Positions 37,269-45,286 of a stretch of 64,000 nucleotides of DNA are shown in pieces. The stretch covers positions 1 through 64,000 of the forward strand of contig JAITGO010000017.1 of the NCBI GenBank assembly GCA_031280615.1, in the 5' to 3' direction. The number at the start of each line of letters is the position of its first letter. Position 1 is the stretch's first letter. This DNA is from Desulfobulbus sp. (GTDB taxonomy: Bacteria > Desulfobacterota > Desulfobulbia > Desulfobulbales > Desulfobulbaceae). The position numbers and the translations under genes were made by a program. The notes beneath the pieces are model-generated. The model searched no databases. It was not told the DNA's origin and saw only the letters and a program-made list of their open reading frames with translations.

Positions 37269-38609
37269 TCAGTTCCTCTGGTCGAATTGGCCAAGGCCGG
37301 CGGCCCGGCGCAGGTCGGCGATGGCTATTTTGCGGGCGGCCGTGGCCAGGCTGCGGCTCAGTTGGGATTCGATCAGGCGATTTTCCGTGTCGATCAGCTC
37401 GGAGGCGAGCAGCACACCCTCCTTGAACCGCAGGCGGGCCAGCCGGGCGCTCTCCGTTGCCGAATCCACCATCTTGCCGGTCACCTTGAGCCGTTCCTCT
37501 TCCTGTCGCACGGCCAGGACCGCCTGTTCCATTTCCAGGCTGCAGGCCAGTTCCAGCTTGCGTTCCTCTTCCCTGGCCGCCCGCAGCCGGGCCGTTGCCC
37601 GCTCGGTGGCGGCCGCGGTCCGGCCGCCGTTGAACAGGGTGTATTCCATGCGGACCCCGGTAACCCAGGAGTTGCCGGAACCCTCGTCCAATGCGGTGCC
37701 CTTGTCGGCCTGGTAGCTGCCGAAGACATCGGCGGTCGGCCAGTTGCCCGACTCCGCCTGCTTAATCCGGGATTCCAGCGCCTTGACGGTGGCGGCCATG
37801 GCCGCCAGCTCCGGACGATTGCGGAAGGTGCGTTCCGCCGGGATCTCCTGCTCCCGGTAGCCTGAAGGATCGACGGCCGCCTCTTCCCCGGCGCGGCCCA
37901 ACAGGTGCAGAAAACCGCGCTGCGCCAGTTGGAGGCCGTGCCTGGCCTGGATCAACTGTTCCGCGCTCCGGGCTTGCTGGACCTCGAGGTTGAGCACGTC
38001 CTCCCGGAGCAGGCCGCCTTCCTTGAAACGGGCCCGGGCCACGGCCATCGACGCGTCGATGGCCTGGTGGGCCGATTGCCTGGCCTTGACCGATTCCTCG
38101 GCCTGGACAATGGTGCAGAAGGCCCGCACCACCTCGAATTCGAGCCGGTTGCGGACCGCGGCCCGGTCGAATTCTGCGGAACGGCCTTGTTCGCCGGCCG
38201 CATTCAGGGCCGCCTGGTCGTGGCCGCCGTTGTAGACCCGGTATTGGATCATGGACTTGGCCTGCAGGTTGTCGGTGGTGCCGGGGTCGTTGAAATCGAT
38301 CGCGTTGGTGAACATGCCCTGGTTGAGGATGTTGCCGAAGGAATACATGGGGTTGTTGGTCCGGCTGTATTCGGTGGCCACCGAGACCTGGGGGTAAAAG
38401 GCGGACCTGGCCAGCTTGATGTCGGCATCGGCCGCCTTGATCCGCTCCAGGGCGGTGGCGGCGTCGGGGTTGTGGTGCAGGGCGTAGCGAACCGCCTCGC
38501 GGACGGTCCAGGGCGACGAGCCGATTTCACTGTTGTCGGCGATCAGTTTGCAGGGTAGAAAAGACAACATGGCCACGCAAGAGGCCACAATAAGGCATGG
38601 GTGACGCAT
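37269..38609 (-). CDS. TolC-family outer-membrane efflux channel
   Basis: A 446-residue outer-membrane factor. A signal peptide begins at ATG 38609 (MRHPCLIVASCVAMLSFLPC), then two repeated TolC halves: AVRYALHHNPDAATALERIK and later LAAMAATVKALESRIKQAES, with long amphipathic helices. The frame is open further upstream but that stretch has no signal peptide features. AGGT lies about ten bases before the ATG. It is the first gene of the three-gene efflux operon; a likely promoter lies at 38732-38760. Confidence 0.9.
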   Translation of the reverse strand: MRHPCLIVASCVAMLSFLPCKLIADNSEIGSSPWTVREAVRYALHHNPDAATALERIKAADADIKLARSAFYPQVSVATEYSRTNNPMYSFGNILNQGMFTNAIDFNDPGTTDNLQAKSMIQYRVYNGGHDQAALNAAGEQGRSAEFDRAAVRNRLEFEVVRAFCTIVQAEESVKARQSAHQAIDASMAVARARFKEGGLLREDVLNLEVQQARSAEQLIQARHGLQLAQRGFLHLLGRAGEEAAVDPSGYREQEIPAERTFRNRPELAAMAATVKALESRIKQAESGNWPTADVFGSYQADKGTALDEGSGNSWVTGVRMEYTLFNGGRTAAATERATARLRAAREEERKLELACSLEMEQAVLAVRQEEERLKVTGKMVDSATESARLARLRFKEGVLLASELIDTENRLIESQLSRSLATAARKIAIADLRRAAGLGQFDQRN

Positions 38610-38731
38610 GATTACCAACCTGTTTTTGCAGACATCAAGGAAACGGTGGCATGGTCCGGGCCATAGGAGGAAACACAGACGCGTTCGGGCCGGATGCTGA
38701 ATATTTCTGCTTATGCAGTCATATTCGAGGG

Positions 38732-38760
38732 AAAATAGGTTCTTCGCTTGAAGATTGCAA
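38732..38760 (-). promoter_or_regulatory. Possible promoter of the efflux operon, with inverted repeat
   Basis: On the minus strand TTGCAA (38760-38755), a 17-base spacer and TATTTT (38737-38732) form a fair sigma70 promoter 123 bases ahead of the tolC-like gene. The spacer contains TCTTC-AAGC-GAAGA, a five-base inverted repeat at 38741-38754 that could be an operator. No regulator gene is adjacent. The same gap (38610-38822) must also carry the start signals of the plus-strand gene at 38823; I see no clear promoter for that one. Confidence 0.4.
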
Positions 38761-38822
38761 TCATAATGCATATCAAGCCCGGAAACGAAACCAATCTCGC
38801 AGCAAAGCGAAAGGAGAAATCA

Positions 38823-39377
38823 ATGAAAACGATGCAGACGATCAAGGGCATGTTGTGTTGCGGCTGGGCCGCGGCCATGATGGCACTCCCCATTGCCGGC
38901 CAGGCCGAGGAACAGGCAGCGCCGGGGAACCAGCAGGTCGGCACCCATCAGGAGGCGAGTTCCCATCAAGAAACCGGCGCGCACCCGCAGGAGAGCAAAT
39001 GGAGCGCGGCCGGCAAGGAGGTCAAGGAGGCGGCCGGGTCGGTGGCGGAAGCCACCAGGCAAACCACCGGTTCGGCCTGGGGAACCGTGAAAGACGAATC
39101 CTCGTCCATGTGGGAAAAGACCAAGAGCGGTTCCCGCGAGCTGTACGACACCGTGGAGGACAAATCCAAGGAGGCCTGGCATACGACCAAGGAGGAGTCG
39201 AAAAATATGTGGGAAAAGGGGAAGTCGTTGATCCACGATGCGACCGCCCCGGATGCGCCTGCGGCTCCGGTCGCCTCGGCGGCACCGCCCGCTCCCGCGC
39301 AACCGCCGGCACCGTCAACCCCCGCCGTCCAGCCGGCCCAAGCCGTTTTGCCGGCAACGCCGCCGGCCGCCCAATAA
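38823..39377 (+). CDS. Secreted LEA-like protein with five exact 11-residue repeats
   Basis: A 184-residue exported protein of unknown function. The signal peptide covers residues 1-28 (cleavage near AGQA). Residues 30-60 are rich in His and Gln. Residues 85-139 are five consecutive 11-mers with an aromatic residue at the second place of each (W86, W97, Y108, W119, W130), as in SAWGTVKDESSS and MWEKTKSGSRE; such repeats form amphipathic helices in LEA and apolipoprotein-like proteins. The tail (140-184) is Pro/Ala-rich. Start ATG 38823 has AAGGAG upstream at ideal spacing. Confidence 0.75.
   Translation: MKTMQTIKGMLCCGWAAAMMALPIAGQAEEQAAPGNQQVGTHQEASSHQETGAHPQESKWSAAGKEVKEAAGSVAEATRQTTGSAWGTVKDESSSMWEKTKSGSRELYDTVEDKSKEAWHTTKEESKNMWEKGKSLIHDATAPDAPAAPVASAAPPAPAQPPAPSTPAVQPAQAVLPATPPAAQ
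39075..39239 (+). repeat. Five tandem 33-base coding units (11-mer protein repeat)
   Basis: The DNA here encodes five contiguous 11-residue units, each beginning with A, M or L followed by Trp or Tyr. The repeats are diverged at the base level, so they are old rather than recent duplications, and the period is kept by selection on the protein. Confidence 0.75.
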
Positions 39378-39417
39378 GCGCAGGGGCGGTTTTTCCCCGA
39401 GAGCTCCGGGGCCGATG

Positions 39418-39448
39418 CCGGCCGGCGGGTTCGGTTGTCGCCGGCCGG
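39418..39448. other. Strong GC hairpin between convergent genes
   Basis: CCGGCCGGCG (39418-39427) and CGCCGGCCGG (39439-39448) form a ten-pair stem with an 11-base loop, placed exactly between the end of the LEA-like gene and the stop of the beta-CASP nuclease gene on the other strand. No T-run follows on either side. It may act as a two-way terminator or mRNA-end stabiliser. Confidence 0.45.
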
Positions 39449-39449
39449 G

Positions 39450-40838
39450 CTACAGGGAAAACGACTGGTGCAGGCGGGGCATGGCGACCGTGGTGCCCGT
39501 GAGCTGGCCGGCCAGAACCTGCATGGCCATTTCCTCGCCATGGACCAGGAAAGTGCGTTCCGGTGTGCCGGTCAGCGCGTGCCATTTGAGCAACTCTCGC
39601 TGGTCGGCATGGGCGGAAAAGCCGCCGATGGTGTGGATCTCGGCGTTCACCTCGACCTCTTCGTGCAGAACCCGGACCGTTTCTGCGCCCTCGATGATCT
39701 GTCGGGCCAGGGTGCCTCCGGCCGCATAGCCGACAAAGACCACCGAGGCCTCGGGCCGCCAGAGGTTGTGGCGGAGGTGATGGCGGATGCGGCCGCCGGT
39801 GCACATGCCCGATCCCGCGATGATGACCGCGCCCTTGACCTGCTTGAGCGCCATGGATTCGGAGGTGTCGCGCACGATTTCCAGGCCGGGAAAGTCGAAG
39901 GGATCGCGGCCCGCGGCCACCACCTCCCAGGTCTCCTCGTCGAAGCATTCGCGGTGGCGGCGGAAGATCTGGGTGGCGGATATGGCCATGGGCGAATCGA
40001 GATAGACCCGGAGATGGCCTGGCAGCCGTCCTTGTTCGATCCCCTCCCGCAGATAGTACAGAAGTTCCTGGGTCCGCTCCAGGGCAAAGCTGGGGACCAG
40101 CACGTTGCCGTCCCTGGCGATGGTGGTGGCGATGGCCCGGTAGAACTCCTCGATGGAGGGCGCCAGACTTTTGTGCAACCGGTTGCCGTAGGTCGATTCC
40201 ATGACCACGGTGTCGGCATGGGGAGGCCGGGCGGGATCGGGGAGGATGGCCCGGCCGTCGCAGCCGAGGTCGCCGGAAAACAGCACCCGGTGTTGCCGCC
40301 CCGCTTCCTCCAGTTCCACCAGGATGCAGGCCGATCCGAGGATGTGGCCGGCATCGTAGAAGGTGGTGCTGATGCCGGGGCAGAGTTGGTGGGCTTGCGC
40401 GAAGGAAGCGATATCGGCAAAGGCGTCGAGGCTGTCGAGGGCATCCAGGGTATCGTAGAGCGGTTCGGCCGGTTCCCCCCGGTTGCGGCGCTTGCTGGCC
40501 TTGTAGTTGCGATACCGCGCCTCCTCCTCCTGGATTCTCGCGGAATCGAGCAGGACCAGGCGGGCAAGCTCGCGGGTGGCGGCGGTGGTCAGGACCGTGC
40601 CCTTGAACCCGAGCCGGCGTAAAAGCGGAATGCGGCCGCAGTGGTCGAGATGGCCGTGGGTGAGCAGGAGATAGTCGATCGAGGCCGGATCGAAACCGAA
40701 ATCGTTCCGGTTCTCCTCGTCCATTTCCCGGTTGCCCTGATACAGGCCGCAGTCGATCAGGATTCGTTTGCCCCGGCATTCGAGCAGGTGGCAGGAGCCG
40801 GTGACGTTGCGGGCGGCTCCGTGAAAGGCGATACGCAT
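39450..40838 (-). CDS. MBL-fold beta-CASP ribonuclease-like protein
   Basis: A 462-residue metallo-beta-lactamase protein with a beta-CASP domain and C-terminal RMMBL motif, related to CPSF-73/Ysh1-type RNA-processing nucleases. The core zinc motif is LLLTHGHLDHCGRIP; further ligands lie in DAGHILGSACILVE and the Asp of LFSGDLG. The beta-CASP part includes VLVPSFALERTQELLYYL and IIAGSGMCTGGRIRHHL, then GFSAHADQRELLKW. RNA substrate is unknown. It is the last gene of the ahbD-hemE-HD-PAS run. Confidence 0.88.
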   Translation of the reverse strand: MRIAFHGAARNVTGSCHLLECRGKRILIDCGLYQGNREMDEENRNDFGFDPASIDYLLLTHGHLDHCGRIPLLRRLGFKGTVLTTAATRELARLVLLDSARIQEEEARYRNYKASKRRNRGEPAEPLYDTLDALDSLDAFADIASFAQAHQLCPGISTTFYDAGHILGSACILVELEEAGRQHRVLFSGDLGCDGRAILPDPARPPHADTVVMESTYGNRLHKSLAPSIEEFYRAIATTIARDGNVLVPSFALERTQELLYYLREGIEQGRLPGHLRVYLDSPMAISATQIFRRHRECFDEETWEVVAAGRDPFDFPGLEIVRDTSESMALKQVKGAVIIAGSGMCTGGRIRHHLRHNLWRPEASVVFVGYAAGGTLARQIIEGAETVRVLHEEVEVNAEIHTIGGFSAHADQRELLKWHALTGTPERTFLVHGEEMAMQVLAGQLTGTTVAMPRLHQSFSL

Positions 40839-40931
40839 GCAAGATTCCTTTGCAGTTGGGGTTGGCGAGAACGGCTGACCGGCACGACGGTTGCCCTGCG
40901 GCTTTGCTGCCGGTCCATCCCGGCGGCCCGG

Positions 40932-41279
40932 TCAGGATCGCTTTTTGGTAACGATCGTCTCGGGCAGGACGGTGACCGTTTCGACCAGGCCGGCAAACTG
41001 CCCCTGATGGTACCAGGGGGCCTGATGTACCAGCTTGCGGACACCTTCCTTGACGACGAAATAGCTGTTGGCTCGCTGCTGCTCGAGCTGGGTGCGGATG
41101 ATGGCGTTGGCCGGTTCCGGATGGCAGGCGAACAGGCAGGTGCCGAGCAGCTGACTGCCGCCGTATCGGTCGTAGGCCTCGATGGCCAGGCGGTTCATGG
41201 CGACGATCGTTCCTTGGGCATCGCAGACGGTAACGGCGGCGGGGTAGTGCTCCATCCAGTCGAAAGGTGCGGCGGTCAT
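40932..41279 (-). CDS. Single-domain PAS protein
   Basis: A 115-residue protein made of a single PAS-like domain: AAVTVCDAQGTIVAMNRLAI near residues 11-30, then HPEPANAIIRTQLEQQRANS and a final beta-sheet part (GLVETVTVLP). No output domain is attached. PAS domains sense ligands, redox or heme, but nothing visible fixes the ligand here. Start ATG 41279 was chosen; the longer frame would overlap the HD gene. It is 41 bases after that gene. Confidence 0.7.
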   Translation of the reverse strand: MTAAPFDWMEHYPAAVTVCDAQGTIVAMNRLAIEAYDRYGGSQLLGTCLFACHPEPANAIIRTQLEQQRANSYFVVKEGVRKLVHQAPWYHQGQFAGLVETVTVLPETIVTKKRS

Positions 41280-41320
41280 GGCGGTGGTTCGGCGGTAGCG
41301 GTTAACGGAAAGGCGGCCGC

Positions 41321-41896
41321 TCAGAAGCGGCCCAGATCGGCGGGCCCGAAGGGCAGCCAACGGAAAAGATGGTGTTCCAGGGTGACGCATTTGTCGAAGT
41401 TCTCCCGGATCAGCGCCTGCCGTTCGGGATTGCCCTTGCCGTAATGGTCGATGATGTACTCCAGCCGCTGGTCGAGATGGACCACCACGTTATGCCGCAC
41501 CCGCTTGTCGGCGTAGTAGACGAGTTCCAGGGCATCGAAGCGGCCTTGCTCGTAACGGGCGGGGGCGAAATCCCACAGGCGCACATGCTGCTCGACAATG
41601 GCGGCGATTTCGGGGTAGCCGTGGCGCCTACAGATGTCGGCCCCGGCCTTGGCATGGTCGCAGGTGCTGTTGAGACAAGGGGTCTTGGCGATGTCGTGGA
41701 GCAGGGCGCCGCTGATGACCAGGTGGCGGTCGGCCTGATGGCGGTCCGGGGCCACGGCGCAAAGCCCGCCCTGCAACTGTTCCGCCAGGCGGGCGACCAC
41801 CAGCGAGTGATGGCGGATGTTGGGCAGCATCCCGTATTGCTCCATCAAATCGATGCATTGGGCGAGCGAAGGGATGGCTGGGACGGATCGATCCAT
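41321..41896 (-). CDS. HD-domain phosphohydrolase-like protein
   Basis: A 191-residue HD-domain protein. Metal-ligand pattern is recognisable: His in IRHHSLVVARLAEQL, the His-Asp pair in SGALLHDIAKTP, His in DHAKAGADICRRHGY and in EQHVRLWDF, and the Asp in YYADKRVRHNV. Such proteins cleave nucleotides or phosphates; substrate unknown. ATG 41896 was chosen because the longer frame overlaps hemE and is nonsense-like in composition. It sits 22 bases after hemE in the same direction. Confidence 0.8.
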   Translation of the reverse strand: MDRSVPAIPSLAQCIDLMEQYGMLPNIRHHSLVVARLAEQLQGGLCAVAPDRHQADRHLVISGALLHDIAKTPCLNSTCDHAKAGADICRRHGYPEIAAIVEQHVRLWDFAPARYEQGRFDALELVYYADKRVRHNVVVHLDQRLEYIIDHYGKGNPERQALIRENFDKCVTLEHHLFRWLPFGPADLGRF

Positions 41897-41918
41897 GCGA
41901 CACTTCCCGGTGGGGCGC

Positions 41919-42944
41919 TTACGGTTTGCCGCTGAATCGGTGGACGGCGTCGACCGCGATCCGCACCTGTGCCGGCGGCGTCTCCGGCAGGATGCCGTGG
42001 CCGAGGTTGAAAATGTAGCCGCGGGCCTCGCGGGCCTCGAGCAACATGGTCTTGATCCGCTCTTCCAGGCGCTTCTGGGGCAGGAACAGGGCCAGGGGAT
42101 CGATGTTACCCTGCACCGCATGCTGGCCGGCGCGGGCCACGGCGTCACCGATCGGTAGCCGCCAATCGAAGCCGAGGACGTCCGCGCCCACCGTGGTGGT
42201 CAGCTTGGTCAAAGTGGCGCCGTTATTGGCGAAATAGATGATCGGCACATCGGTCACGGCCCGGAGGTCGGAAATGATCGAGCGGACATAGGGCAGGGCG
42301 AATTCCTCGTAATCGCAAGGGGCAAGCACCCCGACCCAGGAATCGAACAGTTGCAGGGCCTGGGCGCCCGCCCGGGCCTGGGCCTGGAGATAGGCACTGG
42401 TGCAGGCGGTGATCTTGGCCAGCAGGTTGTGGTACAGCTGGGGTTCCTGGTACATCATTTTCTTGGTGTGCAGAAACACCTTGGAGCTCCCGCCCTCGAT
42501 GAGATAGGTGGCCAGAGTGAAGGGGGCGCCGGCAAAACCGATGAGCGGCACCTGCAGACGGCTGCGCAGCAGGCGGATGGTCTCCAGCACGAAGGGCAGC
42601 GATTCCTCCGGCACCGGCACCACCAGGTCGTCGACCGCCTGCTGGCTACGGATCGGTTGGGCGAAGATGGGGCCCTTGCCCTCGTGGAATTCGAGCCCAA
42701 GGCCCATGGCCTCCATCGGGATCAGGATGTCGGAAAAGAGGATGGCGGCGTCGAAGCCGAAGATATCGATCGGCTGGAGGGTGACTTCGGCGGCGAGTTC
42801 CGGGGTCTTGCACAATTCGAGAAAGCTCACCCGGCCGCGGACTTTCTGGTATTCGGGAAGATATCTGCCGGCTTGACGCATGAACCAGACAGGGGTGTAG
42901 GCCGTGTGTTCGCCTCGACAGGCGTGAAGAAAGGTCTCGTTCAT
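41919..42944 (-). CDS. hemE: Uroporphyrinogen decarboxylase
   Basis: A 341-residue TIM-barrel enzyme that removes four carboxyls from uroporphyrinogen III to give coproporphyrinogen III in heme synthesis. The signatures PVWFMRQAGRYLPEYQKVRG and GFAGAPFTLATYLIEGG are complete and the catalytic Asp region FGFDAAILFSDILIPMEAMG is present. It lies directly after ahbD on the minus strand. Its presence is notable because the classical Ahb route starts from siroheme and does not use HemE. Confidence 0.96.
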   Translation of the reverse strand: MNETFLHACRGEHTAYTPVWFMRQAGRYLPEYQKVRGRVSFLELCKTPELAAEVTLQPIDIFGFDAAILFSDILIPMEAMGLGLEFHEGKGPIFAQPIRSQQAVDDLVVPVPEESLPFVLETIRLLRSRLQVPLIGFAGAPFTLATYLIEGGSSKVFLHTKKMMYQEPQLYHNLLAKITACTSAYLQAQARAGAQALQLFDSWVGVLAPCDYEEFALPYVRSIISDLRAVTDVPIIYFANNGATLTKLTTTVGADVLGFDWRLPIGDAVARAGQHAVQGNIDPLALFLPQKRLEERIKTMLLEAREARGYIFNLGHGILPETPPAQVRIAVDAVHRFSGKP

Positions 42945-43026
42945 TCGGGGATATATAGGTTGGATAGATTGGAGGTTAACGGCTCGGGACCGTCCTGTTC
43001 GGCTGGGCGTGTCCTTTTGGCATCCT

Positions 43027-44079
43027 TCATTGTCCGGGCCGGTAGGCGCAAAACGGCTCGCCGGCCAGATAGTCGCCGGTCATGGCATAGGCCCTGGCCC
43101 GACAGCCGCCGCAGACGTGGAGGTATTCGCAGCGGCCACAATGGTCCTTGTATCCTGCAAAGTCGCGCATGTCGAGAAGAAGTCTCGAATGTTCCCATAT
43201 TTCCCGGAACGGCTGGGTCCGCAGGTTGCCAGCCGACACGGGGAAGTAGCTGCACGGCAGGACATTGCCGTCGACATCGATCAGGCAGATCAACTGCCCG
43301 GCCAGGCATCCCTTGGACCCGCCGGTGGAAAACTTGAGCGAGCGCCGCTTGAACCGCTCGCCTTCGGCCTTGGCGCGTTGGAGCACGATCCGGTAATACT
43401 GGGGCGCGCAGGTGGGGCGCACCAGGAGGTCGTGTTCCTCCTTTTCCATGTCGTAGTGCCAATTGAGGATGTCCTCGTACTCCTCGGCCGGGATCAGCTC
43501 GTCCATGATGTCCTCCCCCCGGCCCGTGGGCACGATCATGAACAGGTACCAGGCGGTGGCGCCCAGGCTTTTCACCAACTGGTAGATCTTCGGCACCTCC
43601 GCCTTGTTGCGCCTGGTGAAGGACGAATTGACGAGAAACTCGATCCGGTGCTCGTTGAAAAGGCGGATGGCCTCCATCACGCCGGCAAAGGCGCCGGGCT
43701 GGTTGCGGAAGTTGTCATGTACTTCGGCCGTGGCCCCGTCGAGGCTCAGGGAAACCATCTTGATGCCCGCCTCCTTGATGGCGCGGCAGACGGAATCGGT
43801 GACCAAGGCGCCGTTGGTGGCCAGGCACATGCGCAGGCCCAGGCCGGTGCCGTAGGCCGCGATGTCGAACACGTCCGGCCGTAGCAGCGGCTCCCCCCCG
43901 GACAGCACCATGACCGGGTTGGCGTAGGCGCGGATATCGTCTAGTATCCGTTTGGCCTCGGCCAGGGAAAAGTCGGGATGTCCTTCGATCTCAAGCTGGG
44001 AGGAGGAGCGGCAGTGGACACAGTTGAGATTGCACCGGCGGGTGATTTCCCAGGCAATCCATTTCGGAGTGAATTCCAT
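43027..44079 (-). CDS. ahbD: Radical SAM/SPASM protein, AhbD-type heme synthase
   Basis: A 350-residue radical SAM enzyme. The cluster motif is CNLNCVHC (Cys16, 20, 23) in [28 protein letters not shown] follows. The C-terminal SPASM region carries [20 protein letters not shown] and the run [20 protein letters not shown] with [12 protein letters not shown] after it, typical of AhbD, which decarboxylates Fe-coproporphyrin III to heme b. AhbC or NirJ are the alternatives but have a different N-terminus. ATG 44079 was chosen over a longer frame. It has a good promoter at 44205-44233. Confidence 0.85.
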   Translation of the reverse strand: MEFTPKWIAWEITRRCNLNCVHCRSSSQLEIEGHPDFSLAEAKRILDDIRAYANPVMVLSGGEPLLRPDVFDIAAYGTGLGLRMCLATNGALVTDSVCRAIKEAGIKMVSLSLDGATAEVHDNFRNQPGAFAGVMEAIRLFNEHRIEFLVNSSFTRRNKAEVPKIYQLVKSLGATAWYLFMIVPTGRGEDIMDELIPAEEYEDILNWHYDMEKEEHDLLVRPTCAPQYYRIVLQRAKAEGERFKRRSLKFSTGGSKGCLAGQLICLIDVDGNVLPCSYFPVSAGNLRTQPFREIWEHSRLLLDMRDFAGYKDHCGRCEYLHVCGGCRARAYAMTGDYLAGEPFCAYRPGQ

Positions 44080-44204
44080 GGCAATGTTCGGCAGGGGCCG
44101 GAGGACAAGATGAACGGGGTGGTACCGCCGCCCGGCGCAACGGGAACCCTTTCCGGTCGCGGCGGATGCCAGCGGGATTACGGCCAAGCGGATAAGCGGC
44201 TGGC

Positions 44205-44233
44205 AGTATAGGCACGATGAGGGGCATGGTCAA
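44205..44233 (-). promoter_or_regulatory. Sigma70-like promoter of the ahbD-hemE run
   Basis: On the minus strand TTGACC (44233-44228) and TATACT (44210-44205) are 17 bases apart, five of six matches to each consensus box. It lies 126 bases before the ahbD start and would drive ahbD-hemE-HD-PAS-MBL. The rest of the 283-base gap to uspA shows no other clear signal. Confidence 0.6.
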
Positions 44234-44362
44234 CAGCTTTGTCCGTTCGGCGGGGATGCGGCAAGACGATGCAGTTATTCGTGGTGAAAAATGCCCGAAC
44301 GAGATAAGCTGGCGGCATCAAGTGAATTCCTACCATCTTCTTCCAAATAAAGGAGGTCTTGT

Positions 44363-44848
44363 ATGCAGGCAATAAAACGTATCCTGACTCCAGTGGATTT
44401 TTCGGACAATGCCGGCAAAATCATCCAGGCGGCGACCTTCATGGCCGGAACGTTCAAGGCGGAGCTCTATTTGGTGTTCGTGGCCCAAACATTTGAGGAT
44501 TACAGCGGTTTTTTCGTCCCGCCCATCAATCTTCCCAACTTGGAGGAAGAGTTGTTCGCCTCGGCGCAGCAGCAGATGGAAACCTATATCGAGGAAAACA
44601 AGGCGATGTTTACCGAGGCCGGGGTGGCGCAGGTGACGGGCAAGGTTTTGTCCGGCGACATTGCCGAGGAAATCCTCAAGTATGCGGTCAGAAAGAAGAT
44701 CCAGTTGATCGTCATGGGAACGCATGGCTACAAGGGGGTCGAACGGATCATGTTCGGCAGTGTCGCCGAGAAGGTGGTGAAATCCTCCTGCTGCCCGGTG
44801 ATGACGATCAATCCCTACCGCGAGGAATGCGAAGACAATACAAAATGA
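44363..44848 (+). CDS. Universal stress protein, UspA family
   Basis: A 161-residue UspA protein. It begins MQAIKRILTPVDFSDNAGKI, with the Asp at the nucleotide pocket, and holds the ATP-binding pattern G-2x-G-9x-G-S in VMGTHGYKGVERIMFGSVAE. Cys-Cys (SSCCPVMT) precedes the last strand. Usp proteins are induced by stress; the partner is unknown. AAAGGAGGTCTTGT precedes ATG 44363, a strong ribosome-binding site. It is divergent from ahbD. Confidence 0.92.
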   Translation: MQAIKRILTPVDFSDNAGKIIQAATFMAGTFKAELYLVFVAQTFEDYSGFFVPPINLPNLEEELFASAQQQMETYIEENKAMFTEAGVAQVTGKVLSGDIAEEILKYAVRKKIQLIVMGTHGYKGVERIMFGSVAEKVVKSSCCPVMTINPYREECEDNTK

Positions 44849-44935
44849 TCCGATCGCCGCAGAACGAGCGGGCGGCGCCTGTCCCGGCTATGGGGCGGTG
44901 ACCGCCCGGCGGCGGCAATGATTTTTGGAGGTGTA

Positions 44936-45268
44936 ATGGGAGAAAAACGCAGACATCCGCGGCTGGCGGTCAGGGACATGTCCATCGACGTGTCCGATGG
45001 AATGCGGTGTTGTTCGGGGATTGTTCAGGATGTTTCCCAGACCGGCTTGTGTCTGGCCGACATGACCAGCCGGTTCGGCAAGCACATCGACGTCTATACC
45101 GTGGTGGCGACCAGCGGACACCGGTTTTTCAAATTCCGGGTCCGGCCCAAGTGGGAGGAGGCCAGCGGCTTGAACAAGCGGATGGGCGTCGAAATCAAGG
45201 AGCCCACCGGGGCATGGCTCGAATACGTGCAGTCGCTGGAAATCCAGAACGCTTCGCAAGCTTCCTAA
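44936..45268 (+). CDS. PilZ-domain protein
   Basis: A 110-residue protein that is almost only a PilZ domain, the usual sensor of cyclic di-GMP. The RxxxR motif is RRHPR near residue 5 and the D/N-x-S-x-x-G motif is DVSQTG near 33. The output is presumably by protein-protein contact. GGAGG ends four bases before ATG 44936, which I prefer to the in-frame ATG at 44918. A near-perfect palindrome, GGGCGGTGACCGCCC, lies 28 bases upstream. Confidence 0.85.
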   Translation: MGEKRRHPRLAVRDMSIDVSDGMRCCSGIVQDVSQTGLCLADMTSRFGKHIDVYTVVATSGHRFFKFRVRPKWEEASGLNKRMGVEIKEPTGAWLEYVQSLEIQNASQAS

Positions 45269-45286
45269 ACGAGCGTGCCGGCCTGC

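Noticed and set aside
44893..44907. GGGCGGTGACCGCCC palindrome before the PilZ gene
   Set aside because: Perfect around a central base but GC-rich in GC-rich DNA, without a promoter nearby; could be chance.
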